Shown piece by piece: positions 9,401 through 17,194 of a stretch of DNA of 64,000 nt. A program made the position numbers and the translations under genes. The first letter of the stretch is position 1. Each line of letters begins with the position of its first letter. This DNA is from Paenibacillus ottowii (GTDB lineage: Bacteria > Bacillota > Bacilli > Paenibacillales > Paenibacillaceae), in the NCBI RefSeq assembly GCF_006874425.1, contig NZ_VIJZ01000012.1, forward strand, positions 1 to 64,000. The letters run 5' to 3'. The notes below the pieces were generated by a model. That model was not told the origin of the DNA and made no database searches. It saw nothing but the letters and a program-made list of their open reading frames with translations.

Positions 9401-11657
9401 TTCGGGCGCGAAGCTGGTGCTAACGCAATCGCATTTAGCGGAGCAAGCCTCGGTGAGTTTCGACGGTCAGGTGCTGGTGCTGGATCGCGAGGATATCTAC
9501 GACGAAGATAGCTCGAATTTGGAGCCACTGGCCGGACCGCACCATGTTGCGTACGTCATCTATACCTCCGGTTCGACGGGAAAACCGAAGGGCGTGATGG
9601 TAGAGCACCATTCCGTGCTGAACCGGATTTTGTGGATGCATGACCGCTACGGCTTGAGTGCGGAAGATACCATCCTGCAAAAGACTGCCTTCACCTTCGA
9701 CGTGTCGGTGTGGGAGCTGTTCTGGTGGTCGATGGTCGGCTCGAAGGTAAGCCTGTTGTCCGTGGGCGGGGAAAAGAACCCCGAAGACATCGTTGATACG
9801 ATTGCCCGCGATAGTGTGACCACGATGCACTTTGTACCGGCCATGCTGCATGCATTCCTGGAGTATGTGGAGCAGCAGCCACGGGAAGTGATGCAAGCGA
9901 AACTGGCAACGTTAAGTCATGTCTTTGCCAGCGGCGAAGCGTTGCCGCCACAGCATGTAGCGAGGTTCCAGCGGCTCGTGTCGAGCCTGGCCGGAGCGAA
10001 GCTGGTCAACCTGTATGGTCCGACCGAAGCAACGGTGGACGTGTCGTACTTCGATTGCGAGCCATCAGAGGAATATGCAGTGATTCCAATCGGAAAACCG
10101 ATTCAAAACATCCGTCTGTACATCGTGAAGGAAGGCATGGAGCAATTGCAGCCGATTGGGGTTGCAGGGGAACTATGCATCGGCGGTGTCGGCGTAGCCC
10201 GTGGGTATCTGAACCGTCCAGAGCTGACGGCCGAGAAATTTGTGAAGGATCCGTTCTCTGGTGGTGAAGCCGGATACGAACGGATGTATCGCACCGGCGA
10301 TTTGGCAAGATGGATGCCGGACGGCAACATTGAATATCTGGGCAGGATTGATCATCAAGTGAAAATCCGGGGTTACCGGATTGAACTGGGGGAAGTAGAG
10401 GCACGGCTGGCAAGTGTACCATCCGTACGGGACAGCGTTGTTATCGCTTTGCAGGATGGAGCAGGTCAGCAGCAATTATGTGCTTACTTCACTGCTGACG
10501 ACCAGTTGACCGTCCGTGAGATTCGAACAGTGTTGTCGGGCAGTCTACCGAGCTATATGATTCCATCCGTATTCGTACAGATGGATCGTATTCCACTGAC
10601 TGCCAATGGCAAGATTAACCGTAAGGCGTTGCCTGCGCCAGACACAGCACTAAGAGCAGGTACAGAATATGTCGCACCGCGAACCGATGTGGAGCAGTTG
10701 CTGGCAGCCATTTGGCAGGAAGTGCTCGAAATCCCGCAAGTGGGTATCCACGATGACTTTTTCATGTTAGGTGGGCATTCCTTGAAGGTACTGGAGCTTA
10801 TACGCAAAATTTACCTTGCCACAGACATCGAGCTTCCCATCCGCAGTGTTCTGGAGTATCCGACTATAGAAGAGCAGGGGCTGGTATTACTGAAGTCTGA
10901 TCTGGAATATAAGGCGGATAGTCCAATCATTCGGTTAAATGAACACGGTCCGGTCTCCATCTTCTGTTTTCCGCCTATGCTTGGATATGGGCTGTCGTTC
11001 GCAGAGCTTGCAAAGCAGCTGGACCAAGACGCCGTCGTGTATGGATTAGAATTCGTAGATGATGTTGCAGACGAGCAGGCCATGTTGGCACGATATGTTG
11101 ATTTAATCATCAGCACGCAGGCGCAAGGTCCGTATGTGCTGCTTGGTTATTCCATAGGTGGTAATCTGGCGCATAAGGTTGCCGACACACTGGAGCGCCA
11201 AGGTCATACTGTATCCGATATTTTAATGCTCGATTCGGTCAAAAGGGCAGAAGCCCTGCCTTTCACAAACGAAGAAACAGAGCGGGAAATTCATGCCATG
11301 CTGGAACAGGTTCCCGAATCCTATCGTGAGCTGTTGAATGAAACGTACCAGCGTAAAATGATCGCTTATGCGGTGTATGGCAACCAGCTTGTGAACACAG
11401 AAAGCGTCCAGGCGAATATTCATGGCTTTGTCGCTGCTGGATCGGAAACGGTGAAAGGTACAGGAGATAATAAACTTTTATGGAAAGATGCTACACAAGG
11501 AAGCTATGAAGAACATAGCTTGATTGGGAATCATTATGAACTGCTGGAACCCGGATTTATCGAAGAAAATGTAAAAAGTATCCGTGCCACATTACAAAAG
11601 ATAACTCAGAACATGAACAAGGACATGACACAAGGTTTGGCCCATCATAATTCTTGA
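426..11657 (+). CDS. triE: Trimodular nonribosomal peptide synthetase with terminal thioesterase, TriE-like (tridecaptin type)
   Basis: This cytosolic lipopeptide assembly-line enzyme adds the last three residues and releases the chain. Domains in order (residues counted from an ATG at 420): partial C-like domain 1-250 without HHxxxDG; A1 253-830; PCP1 (GGHS about 860); C2 (HHIISDG about 1043); A2 1352-1870; PCP2 (GGDS about 1915); epimerization domain (HHLVVDG about 2098); C3 (HHIVMDG about 2576); A3 2887-3415; PCP3 (GGHS about 3450); thioesterase with GYSIG near 3577 and a late NHYELL histidine. My binding-pocket readings are A1 DAFWLGGTFK (Val), A2 DAFFLGATFK (branched, Ile or Val) and A3 DVWHFSLVDK (Ser). 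The predicted C-terminus is Val-D-(allo-Ile/Val)-Ser. AGGAGG (413-418) is too close to ATG 420, so TTG 426, 7 bases after it, is the better start. The order fits TriE; the Ser code differs from the reported Ala. Confidence 0.85.
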   Translation: MKALFEKEKNYWSHKLESEDHIICLPYTNRLSRDTTATNSNCHTHTFTFPLEISKRISSITGGAPWAVFMVLLAGVESLLHKYAGEECVLLGIPVAKSGNGAAKPINHLLLLKNTLDSSTTFKTLLSQIKTSVSEAIEHQNIPFWNYTEGLEIPRNENDKPLIHTTASLQNIHTSDFLNHVQSELDFQFQWENAAVSLNVTYSSDRYDQMTIKRFVEQLLRLYNVVLHQPELEICTAQVLSEQEVEQLVHTFNDTVVDYPSHTSIHELFEMQAKQTPQQVAVVSGQDSLTYGELNEKANRLAHSLLKQGIRTEQTVGIVAERSIEMIVGMLAILKAGGVYVPIDSEYPDERVRYLLEDSGAEILLVQKIEHRPTEFKGMVLDLSDAAIYGTDDTDRYDPILPNDHGTNTDLADMAYVDCLNPFYSISARSELASTSTTQPETVQTEATQSEQAEPIHQVYAADRLAYIMYTSGTTGQPKGVMVEHRNVVRLVKNTNYAHLDADTRILQTGSVVFDASTFEIWGALLNGGQLVLVSQDVILDAARLKEAVRNHGITTMWLTAPLFNQLSQQDLELFEGIRELLVGGDVLSVLHINRVLKAHPNLRIINGYGPTENTTFSTTHAITSVQSESIPIGRPIHNSTAYVVDHSMQLQPIGAWGELLVGGDGVARGYCNRPDLTSEKFIDSPFRNGERCYRTGDLVRWNADGTLEYKGRIDAQVKIRGYRIELGEVETQLLKLEAVREAVVIAREDEQGQKQLCAYVITHADVQLSELRSALSRELPGYMVPSYFVQLEQLPLTPNGKVDRRALPQPEGGISSGAEYVPPQNQLQAQLISIWKDVLELERIGIKDNFFEAGGHSLRATHVISLIHKQLRKNVQLKDLFQHPTIEQLAQVIEVLEQTTYESIPVSENKPFYAVSSAQKRMYILNQLDGSGISYNIPGALTLTGSLDHKALDNAFHQLIDRHETLRTSFETMNGEPVQRVHNEVPFHMELTYAHGATQKETDELVRNFVQPFDLGQAPLFRVGLIETDPEHHILLLDMHHIISDGTSINVLIQDFIRLYEGDTLPSLRIQYKDYAAWQREQQQSERYQEQENYWLNTFAGELPVLDIPTDYPRPAVRSFEGDVLEFTLNQRQSEGLKRIALQTESTLYMVLLAAYTALLSHYSGQEDIIVGSPIAGRPHADLGNLIGMFVNTLAIRNYPEGGKTFRDYVLEVKEHALKAFEHQDYPFEELVEKLGVDRDLSRNPLFDIMFALQNLEQKEQQLAGLQLAPYPNEQTTAKFDLSLFTQENEEQIACGLQYGTRLYKRETIERLALHLQQLINVVIEQPDIALAAIEMVTVQEKEQLLEQFNTAADSPYPRDQLLHVLFEEQVEQSPDRLAITLADTQLTYRELNERSDRLARILASHGIRRGSETQIQRVGIVAERSIEMVVGMLAILKAGGAYVPIDPDYPEERIRYLLEDSGARLLLSQRREQVPFEPGIPVIDLSDAHLWSSEFEEYTHIDESVSISTGASALDLSHVIYTSGTTGKPKGVMVNHRNVVRLVKNNSFATLDENTRMLQMGAVVFDASTFEIWGTLLNGGQLYIVNHDTILDAAKFKQAIDKYRISTMFITSALFNQHSQQDIGVFASLKELLVGGDVLSVPHINRVLKEHPHLRLINAYGPTENTTFSTTYDIPEPQTQSVPIGRPIDHSTVYVVNRLLKLQPIGAWGELLVGGDGVALGYLNRPELTAQKFIENPFRPGEYCYRTGDLVRWRADGVLEYKGRMDEQVKIRGYRIELGEVETRLSTIAGVKESVVIVRQDDHGQKQLCAYFVTDSELSASDLRNALSQDLPNYMVPSYFVQLSRLPLTLNGKVDRRALPMPENNLDTGMDYVAPETDVQQALAAAWGAILGIQKVGIKDNFFHLGGDSIKAIQVSSRLFQAGYKLEMKDLFKYPTIADLSTYIQPVNRVAEQGEVTGNVVLTPIQRWFFEQPTGEPHYFNQSVMLYRREGYDEQALRQALYQITTHHDALRMIFQSSENGYTARNRGVDEGEPYHLKCFDYRNSDVNEGDLERVIEAKCNEIQSGISLSEGPLMRLGLFRCPDGDHLLVAIHHLVVDGVSWRILFEDLATAYEQASKGEQVIQLPHKTDSFQTWAEKLYAYANSPVMERERAYWEELAQAELAPLPQDYGHNEHNKPLIGDSESVTALWTNAETEQLLKQANRAYRTEINDLLLTAVGMALQAWSGNDRFLINLEGHGRETILPEVDITRTIGWFTSQYPVLLDMPEETALSQRIKHVKEGLRSIPQKGIGYGVLKYLAEASPALFEADPEISFNYLGQFDQDMKGNDLQSSPYSGGMPLSPTMARTYTLDFGGMISGGQLGLTISYSRTCYRAETIERLAKLLESSLREILNHCIHKEHTELTPSDISYKGMSIEGLDSLLSEMGAAGEIDNVYTLTPMQKGMLFHSQLDSQAAANDAYFEQVSYDMQGQLDIKAFAESLNILVRRHEALRTHFYFGRDTEPLQVVYRNRDCGFYYEDLRELDSDQRDIWLKNFKLKDKARGFDLRRDVLLRVAILRTGEDSYHFVWSFHHIVMDGWCLSLVNKEVFEGYAALREGRAPELAPAVPYSRFIEWLEAQDRKTAVDYWSSYLSGYEQQTALPAVKSGRKSEGYMASDWMTDWEPELALQVEETAKRYQVTMNTLLQTAWGVLLQKYNNHSDVIFGSVVSGRPSEIIGVEHIIGLFINTIPVRIRSEAGESFAEVMKKMQEQALASHAYDTYPLFEIQALTDQKQNLINHIMVFENYPVDEQIEEMGSDGQELFSVSNVMATEQTNYDLSIVVMPGEGIKVRFMYNSVSFDQADIERLHGHFVHLLEQVLLNPNICVEDLELVTSSERQQIIGEFNDTALAYPCNQTIQKRFEEQVERTPDQIAVVWGNESLTYRELNKRANRLARTLRAKGVKPDQSVGILVYRSLDMIIGIYAILKAGGAYVPIDPEFPADRICFMLEDSGAKLVLTQSHLAEQASVSFDGQVLVLDREDIYDEDSSNLEPLAGPHHVAYVIYTSGSTGKPKGVMVEHHSVLNRILWMHDRYGLSAEDTILQKTAFTFDVSVWELFWWSMVGSKVSLLSVGGEKNPEDIVDTIARDSVTTMHFVPAMLHAFLEYVEQQPREVMQAKLATLSHVFASGEALPPQHVARFQRLVSSLAGAKLVNLYGPTEATVDVSYFDCEPSEEYAVIPIGKPIQNIRLYIVKEGMEQLQPIGVAGELCIGGVGVARGYLNRPELTAEKFVKDPFSGGEAGYERMYRTGDLARWMPDGNIEYLGRIDHQVKIRGYRIELGEVEARLASVPSVRDSVVIALQDGAGQQQLCAYFTADDQLTVREIRTVLSGSLPSYMIPSVFVQMDRIPLTANGKINRKALPAPDTALRAGTEYVAPRTDVEQLLAAIWQEVLEIPQVGIHDDFFMLGGHSLKVLELIRKIYLATDIELPIRSVLEYPTIEEQGLVLLKSDLEYKADSPIIRLNEHGPVSIFCFPPMLGYGLSFAELAKQLDQDAVVYGLEFVDDVADEQAMLARYVDLIISTQAQGPYVLLGYSIGGNLAHKVADTLERQGHTVSDILMLDSVKRAEALPFTNEETEREIHAMLEQVPESYRELLNETYQRKMIAYAVYGNQLVNTESVQANIHGFVAAGSETVKGTGDNKLLWKDATQGSYEEHSLIGNHYELLEPGFIEENVKSIRATLQKITQNMNKDMTQGLAHHNS

Positions 11658-11714
11658 AAATTGCCGGTCGATGATTTAACCAACTGGCATTACTAATTTT
11701 ATCTGTAACCCATG

Positions 11715-11767
11715 AATCCTGATCGAACAGGTAAGAAGCCTTCTGCTTACGCGATTCGATCAGGATT
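11715..11767 (+). terminator. Long stem-loop after the synthetase gene
   Basis: A perfect 13-bp inverted repeat, AATCCTGATCGAA (11715-11727) and TTCGATCAGGATT (11755-11767), has a second GTAAG/CTTAC pairing inside the loop. A short T-containing stretch follows rather than a clean T run. It probably ends or attenuates the synthetase transcript. Confidence 0.55.
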
Positions 11768-11916
11768 CGCTTTATCATGTGCACTCCCGAGATGGGAAGT
11801 GCGATGATTCCATAGCGCCTTGCTGATGGCTCCCATTCGGGGTATAAAGATCTGCTCGCTATGCAATCACCGCACGGTTCAAATTATCAAATCAAACTCA
11901 TACGTAAGGAGAGAAC

Positions 11917-13824
11917 TTGAATATGAAGAATAGAGGCATTTGCTACCTATCCACATTTTTAGCAGTGTTGTTTCTCTGGAATCTGTTCATTGCTTCGGCA
12001 TGGGCAGCAGACAGTATAACACCTCATTCAGTGGAAAAAGCAGTGGACGATATCATGAGTACAGAATTAGAAAATTTGCATATTCCGGGAGCTGCCGTGG
12101 TTGTGACCCAGGAAGACCACATTCTTTTTAGTAAAGGGTATGGATATGCAGACCTGGAGCGGAAAAGGGTATTCGACCCGGCGAAGACTATTGTTCGTGT
12201 GGGTTCGCTAACCAAATCATTTAGTGCAAGCGCAACGATGCAGTTGGTCGAGCAGAACAAGCTTGATTTGAATGAAGACGTAAACCGCTATCTCCACAGC
12301 TACAAAGCTTCGCAATACCAAAATCATCCCTTTAATCTGCATCAGCTTCTGACACATACTGCGGGATTAGATGAAGCGATATACGACATTAACAGATCGA
12401 CTCGGGCAGGCGTTTTACCTACAGAGCAGTATCTCAGCACGTATTTTAAAAATCAGCCACCTATTCGTAAACCTGGAGTTCAGTATGAATACAGTAATGT
12501 CGCCTTCGGTCTGATCGGTAATATCGTGGAGCAAGTAACCGGTCAGGGACTGAATGATTACCTCCGTACACATCTATTCCAGCCCATGAATATGCGCAGC
12601 GCGACACTGGAGTTGCCGTTAAATCATCCGGAACTGGCCCAATCGTATCATTGGAAGCATGGAGCTTATGTAAAACAACCCTTATCGTATATCAATCTGC
12701 CGGGAGCAGGAGCATTGAACGTCACCCCCAACGATTTTTCCCATTATCTGATTACTCATTTAAACCAAGGAGAGTATGAGGACAAAACGGTGCTCCAGCC
12801 GCAAACGGTAAAAATGATGCATGCACAGCAATTTACAGCAGATGCCCGCCTGGATGGCTTGGGCTATGGATTTTTCCGCGGTCAACTGAAGACGGGGTTA
12901 CCCATGTTGTGGGCTACCGGGGAAATTGATGATTTTATTTCCGAAATGGTACTGATTCCGTCCCAAAAGATCGGTATTTTTGTGACCATCAATTCAGCCG
13001 ACACAGATACCCTGCTACATGGTAAAGTCATTGACGCGATAGCCCAAATGCTTCCCGCAAAACCGCATGCCACTTCTCAGTCAATGGCTCATTCTGCCGC
13101 GCAAGTGAAGCTTTCGCCGGACATCGAGGGCGTATATCAGGTAGATACTACGCCTGTTCATGGATGGGGAAAATGGATTCGGATACTGGGAGGTATTAAA
13201 TACACCGTTCGAATTCAAGATGACCATACGTTAATTGTTAAAGGAAAATACCCAAATCAGAATGAAACAACAGACAAAGTTTTTCAAGCAGCAGGTGATG
13301 GACTCTTTGTGGAGAGGGGGGGCCAGCTCAAAGTTTTGCTATATCAGGATAAGGGTACGTGGATGATGATTGCCCCAGATAGTAAGACCATGAGGCAGAC
13401 AACACTTTGGCACCGTACCTGGACGCTGCTCGTCAGCTATGCTGCCGCATCCTTATTTTTTATCACAACCCTACTGATTTGGATCATAAGGTATGTGCTT
13501 AGAGCTATCCGTAAAACGAATAATCACATTTCATCCAATCTGGCATACATCGCGTTACTAAATACGATTTTTCTCGGCGTCCAGGTCGTCTATGGCAACA
13601 ATCAGATGGTGTATGGCTATCCCGCCTGGTATGTTTGGGGAATTTGCATGCTGCCGCTCCTTTCAGCACTCCTTGCTGTGTGGGTATTGATCGTGAATAG
13701 CACAAAGCTGATTACCGGGGAAACAAGAGCCCGGGCTGCTGGAAAAATCCTTTTTGCGGTACTCACATTGCTGCATACGGCCTATCTCTTTTATTGGAAC
13801 TTCCTCCCATTCCATTATTCCTAA
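11917..13824 (+). CDS. triF: Membrane-anchored serine beta-lactamase-fold peptidase, probable D-stereospecific resistance peptidase (TriF-like)
   Basis: This is a 635-residue S12/class C beta-lactamase-fold enzyme. It has a signal peptide (residues 1-30), the S-x-x-K motif SLTK (S97), Y192-S-N, and a third-motif region WATG near 333. Four C-terminal hydrophobic helices (about 505-635) anchor it, so the catalytic domain should face outward. Established knowledge: BogQ (bogorol) and TriF (tridecaptin) are peptidases of this design that protect producers by cutting their own peptide at D-residues. The position directly after a synthetase making a D-residue supports that role here (inference). 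Starts TTG 11917 and ATG 11923 are both possible after AAGGAG; TTG has the better spacing. A general penicillin-binding or esterase role is the alternative. Confidence 0.75.
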   Translation: MNMKNRGICYLSTFLAVLFLWNLFIASAWAADSITPHSVEKAVDDIMSTELENLHIPGAAVVVTQEDHILFSKGYGYADLERKRVFDPAKTIVRVGSLTKSFSASATMQLVEQNKLDLNEDVNRYLHSYKASQYQNHPFNLHQLLTHTAGLDEAIYDINRSTRAGVLPTEQYLSTYFKNQPPIRKPGVQYEYSNVAFGLIGNIVEQVTGQGLNDYLRTHLFQPMNMRSATLELPLNHPELAQSYHWKHGAYVKQPLSYINLPGAGALNVTPNDFSHYLITHLNQGEYEDKTVLQPQTVKMMHAQQFTADARLDGLGYGFFRGQLKTGLPMLWATGEIDDFISEMVLIPSQKIGIFVTINSADTDTLLHGKVIDAIAQMLPAKPHATSQSMAHSAAQVKLSPDIEGVYQVDTTPVHGWGKWIRILGGIKYTVRIQDDHTLIVKGKYPNQNETTDKVFQAAGDGLFVERGGQLKVLLYQDKGTWMMIAPDSKTMRQTTLWHRTWTLLVSYAAASLFFITTLLIWIIRYVLRAIRKTNNHISSNLAYIALLNTIFLGVQVVYGNNQMVYGYPAWYVWGICMLPLLSALLAVWVLIVNSTKLITGETRARAAGKILFAVLTLLHTAYLFYWNFLPFHYS

Positions 13825-13881
13825 AGATTTACAAACCATCGCATGTCCGAACATAAATGAATGCTAACATTTATATTTAGT

Positions 13882-13898
13882 GCCCCTCTAAGAGGGGC
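13882..13898 (+). repeat. GC-rich hairpin ahead of the 1014-residue secreted protein
   Basis: The perfect arms GCCCCTCT and AGAGGGGC are separated by one base and lie about 20 bases before the ribosome site. No T run follows. It could protect the mRNA 5' end or end the previous transcript weakly. Confidence 0.5.
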
Positions 13899-13925
13899 CT
13901 TAAACCAATAAACAGGAGGAATAGA

Positions 13926-16900
13926 ATGGGAATCTTTCATCGTCTTACATCCCGCAGCTTCAAATACGCAACTGCTATGGTTTTCACTTTATCGTTGTAT
14001 ACTGGTGTTGTGGGCAGTGTGCAACCGGCCCATGCAGAAGGTCCAGCTGACCCAGCCCCTTATATTGCAGCCAAAGTGGTCAATGAGAATGCTGGTAAAA
14101 AAGTGTTGTTCGATAATACACATGGACAGACGGCTGGCGCAGCAGATTGGGTGATTGATGGTGGATTCTCAGATTTCGGACAAGCCCTTGCCATCAATGG
14201 CTACGATGTTCATGAACTTCGCCAATCTACACCCATTACTTATAATGACTTAAAGAATTATGATGTATTTGTGACAGCAGAGCCTAATATTCCTTTTAAA
14301 CAAAGCGAACAAGCAGCAATGGAACAGTATGTTAAAGCAGGCAATAGCATTTTTTTCATTGGAGATCATTATAACGCCGACCGCAACAAGAATCGCTGGG
14401 ATGGATCAGAAAGTATCAACGGGTACCGTCGTGGTGCATGGGAAGACCCTGCAAAGGGAATGAGTGAAGAGGAAAAAGGCTCGGCAACGATGCAGGGCGT
14501 AGTTAGCTCAGATTGGCTAGGCAGTCAGTTTGGTATACGTTTTCGCTACAATGCATTAGGCGATATCACGGCTAACCAGATTGTTGAGCCTGCACAGGCG
14601 TTTGGCATTACAACGGGTGTGAGTAATGTGGCGATGCACGCAGGATCAACATTGGCGATTGTTGACCCGACCAAAGCCAAGGGGATCGTATATCTGCCTA
14701 AAACCAATCAGGCTTGGGGGAATGCAGTTGATCAGGGCGTCTATAACGGAGGAGGTATAACGGAAGGACCTTATGCTGCTGTAGCCAAAGTCGGTCTAGG
14801 CAAAGCTGCTTTCATTGGGGATTCATCTCCTGTTGAAGACGCAACGCCAAAATACTTGCGTGAAGAGACAGGAACCAAGAAGACAACGTATGACGGCTTT
14901 AAGGAGCAGGATGACGCCGTGTTACTGGTCAATATGGTAGACTGGTTGTCCAAGAAGGAGGAGTATACCAGCCTATCGGATATAAAAAACTTACAGCTTG
15001 ATCAGCCGACGGCGTTATTACCTTTTGAAGAACCACAGGCTTCCACGGAACCGCAAGCCGAGCCTTGGTCTGCTCCTGCTGCCGGTTACAAATGGTGGGA
15101 TTCGCAAACATTCAAGGCCGGTTCCTATGGCGGACCTACAGCCAGTGCACAGCCAGTGTACAGCATCGTTCGTCAGGAGCAACTGCCGAATGCCCAGCCT
15201 TTTCAAATTCGCATAGTTGCTGACCAACTGGCTTCGGGTAGCACGATTAGTGGATTCAGCACAGGGATTTATGTGGCGGGCGGTAATCAGGTAGCCCAGA
15301 TTCAAAATCCGGATGGAAGCTGGCCAACCTCCTACGGTTATAGCGGAACTTTTAGTCTGGAATCCGATAGCAAGGGGCATGCCTATAAGGACTTGACGGT
15401 GCGGGTTAAGCCGGGTACCAGTGGTTCAGCTAATCTTAGGTTGAGACAAAACGGCAGCAACCTGCTGACCCAGTCCGTCGTGCTGGCAGATGTCCCAGCC
15501 CAACCATTGCCCGATGAAGGAAATACGATTCCAGCTCGTATCCGTGTCGCAGAAGCACGAAGTCTTCCGGCTGGTGAAGTTGTGACCTTAGAGGGAGTTG
15601 TGACGACAGAACCAGGGGCATTCGGCGGCCAAGCCTTTTACATGCAGGACGAAAGTGGCGGTATTTATGTATATCAAAATCAAAGCGGCTTTCACCAAGG
15701 TGATCGAGTAAAGATTACAGCGAGCTTAGCGCTGTATAACAGTGAACTGGAGTTGACCGATCCAGTGACCGTTGAAAAAACGGGTGAAGGACAACTTCCG
15801 CAAGCTGTGCAAGTCACCGAGTTGAGTGATGCGAACCAAGGACAACTGGTTGAGCTTCCTGCTGCAATGATCCGTAATGTGATAGATGCAACACCTGCAG
15901 GTTCGTTTGAATTTGATGCAGTTGCGGGTGAGGTTAGCCATCATGTGCGAATCGATGCACGAACAGGCTTAACACGCACATCTTTTCCATATCAAGAAGG
16001 GCAGCAAGTGAAGCTGAAGGGGATTTCATCAATTTTCAAAGGGAGTTATCAGTTAAAGCCGCGCGGGCTCGATGACTTTTCAACTCAGAATGGTGCTGCT
16101 CTGCAAGAGGTAGAGCTTTTGCTGGATCAAACAACCTTTAACGTTGGGGATACAGCAGCCACACATCTCAAGGGTACGCTGACAGATGGCAGTCAAGCCG
16201 ATCTAAGTCATGCATCTGTTCAGTATATCAGCAGTCATGAATCCGTTACGCTGGATACGTATGGAGAACTTCGGGCCATAAAAGAGGGGAGCGCTGAGAT
16301 TACAGCCAGCGTCACCTTGGACGGTAAAACGGTCGTATCCAATGCTGTAACCGTTAGAGTCGAGAAAACCGCTACAGGTGAAGTGCCGGGTAAACCTGTG
16401 CTGTCTCATGACAATGGTCAGGATACCGGACTGAAGGACGGCGATTACAACATTACCATGAATCTGTGGTGGGGTACGAACGGTGATGAACTCAAGCTGT
16501 ATGAAGATGACAAGCTGATCGCAACCCAATCGTTGCAAAGAGCTTCCCCTGGAGCACAACATGCAGTCATTTCTGTTACAGGCAAGGGCAACGGCACCTA
16601 CACGTATACAGCCGAGCTGATCAACGCTTCCGGGAAAACGGTCAGCGACCCGTTAACTGTTGAAGTAACGGATGCTTCTCCAGGCATTCCGGTGTTGTCT
16701 CATGACAATTGGGACGGTGACGGCACCTATACCCTGACAATGAATATGTGGTGGGGGACAAATGCAACCAAGTACAACCTGTATGAAGATGGTAAGCTGA
16801 TCGACACGCAAAAACTGTCGAGCCAAAGCCCGCAGGCCCAAAGTGCTGTGACCAACATTCAAAACCAAAAGCCAGGTACGTATGAGTATCGGGCCGAGCT

Positions 16901-16970
16901 AGTCAATGCTGCCGGAGAAGTTTCCAGTCAAACCATAAGTGTAGAAGTGAAGGAGCGTAATTCGAAATGA
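13926..16970 (+). CDS. Large secreted modular protein: ThuA/GATase-like domain, OB-fold, Ig-like domain and two C-terminal repeats
   Basis: This 1,014-residue protein has a signal peptide cut near residue 38 (AHA). A domain at about 55-350 resembles the GATase1-like/ThuA fold (KKVLFDNTHGQ start, FFIGDHYN). A linker region with WWDSQTFKAG follows at about 390-510. A YhcR-type OB-fold unit spans about 535-725 (IPARIRVAEARSLPAGE, YMQDESGGIYVYQ), then a bacterial Ig-like (BIG2) domain at about 732-815. Two near-identical modules of about 95 residues, starting PVLSHDN at about 823 and 921 with a TMN-WWGTN core, resemble the small chitinase/carbohydrate-binding accessory domains. It is likely extracellular, binding or processing nucleic acid or polysaccharide; no catalytic centre is certain. 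An AGGAGG site is 6 bases before the ATG. Its place after the peptide cluster may be coincidental. Confidence 0.7.
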   Translation: MGIFHRLTSRSFKYATAMVFTLSLYTGVVGSVQPAHAEGPADPAPYIAAKVVNENAGKKVLFDNTHGQTAGAADWVIDGGFSDFGQALAINGYDVHELRQSTPITYNDLKNYDVFVTAEPNIPFKQSEQAAMEQYVKAGNSIFFIGDHYNADRNKNRWDGSESINGYRRGAWEDPAKGMSEEEKGSATMQGVVSSDWLGSQFGIRFRYNALGDITANQIVEPAQAFGITTGVSNVAMHAGSTLAIVDPTKAKGIVYLPKTNQAWGNAVDQGVYNGGGITEGPYAAVAKVGLGKAAFIGDSSPVEDATPKYLREETGTKKTTYDGFKEQDDAVLLVNMVDWLSKKEEYTSLSDIKNLQLDQPTALLPFEEPQASTEPQAEPWSAPAAGYKWWDSQTFKAGSYGGPTASAQPVYSIVRQEQLPNAQPFQIRIVADQLASGSTISGFSTGIYVAGGNQVAQIQNPDGSWPTSYGYSGTFSLESDSKGHAYKDLTVRVKPGTSGSANLRLRQNGSNLLTQSVVLADVPAQPLPDEGNTIPARIRVAEARSLPAGEVVTLEGVVTTEPGAFGGQAFYMQDESGGIYVYQNQSGFHQGDRVKITASLALYNSELELTDPVTVEKTGEGQLPQAVQVTELSDANQGQLVELPAAMIRNVIDATPAGSFEFDAVAGEVSHHVRIDARTGLTRTSFPYQEGQQVKLKGISSIFKGSYQLKPRGLDDFSTQNGAALQEVELLLDQTTFNVGDTAATHLKGTLTDGSQADLSHASVQYISSHESVTLDTYGELRAIKEGSAEITASVTLDGKTVVSNAVTVRVEKTATGEVPGKPVLSHDNGQDTGLKDGDYNITMNLWWGTNGDELKLYEDDKLIATQSLQRASPGAQHAVISVTGKGNGTYTYTAELINASGKTVSDPLTVEVTDASPGIPVLSHDNWDGDGTYTLTMNMWWGTNATKYNLYEDGKLIDTQKLSSQSPQAQSAVTNIQNQKPGTYEYRAELVNAAGEVSSQTISVEVKERNSK

Positions 16971-16989
16971 TAGGCCGTTAAAAAATAAG

Positions 16990-17030
16990 AGCATCTATTG
17001 AGCTCGCGAGAGCCGATAGGTGCTTTTTTG
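16990..17030 (+). terminator. Rho-independent terminator
   Basis: A strong stem (AGCATCTAT near 16990 pairing with ATAGGTGCT at 17016-17024) is followed by TTTTTT. It ends the secreted-protein transcript. Confidence 0.85.
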
Positions 17031-17194
17031 TTGGGAATTATCATTTTAGGTTTGAGTAGGCGAAGCGGAAAGTCCCTCTATTTCTGAGGAGCCATAGAAG
17101 AACAGAGTGACTAGAATCACAATAATGATTACCTCTGCAAAATATTCTCCATCAAACTCACTCAACACAAATGTCTCCTTTCGCTTTCTGTTAA

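Noticed and set aside
9435..9896. Long open frame antisense to the third adenylation domain
   Set aside because: It lies inside a strongly coding gene, has no plausible ribosome site, and looks like a by-product of codon use.
420..11657. Polymyxin, fusaricidin or pelgipeptin cluster
   Set aside because: Fusaricidin uses one giant synthetase. No Dab or Thr code is present as expected for polymyxin. Pelgipeptin, with a similar Val-Leu-Ser end, remains possible but the TriF-like gene favours tridecaptin.
13882..13898. Hairpin as a rho-independent terminator of the peptidase gene
   Set aside because: No T run follows and it sits close to the next ribosome site, so it is listed only as a hairpin.
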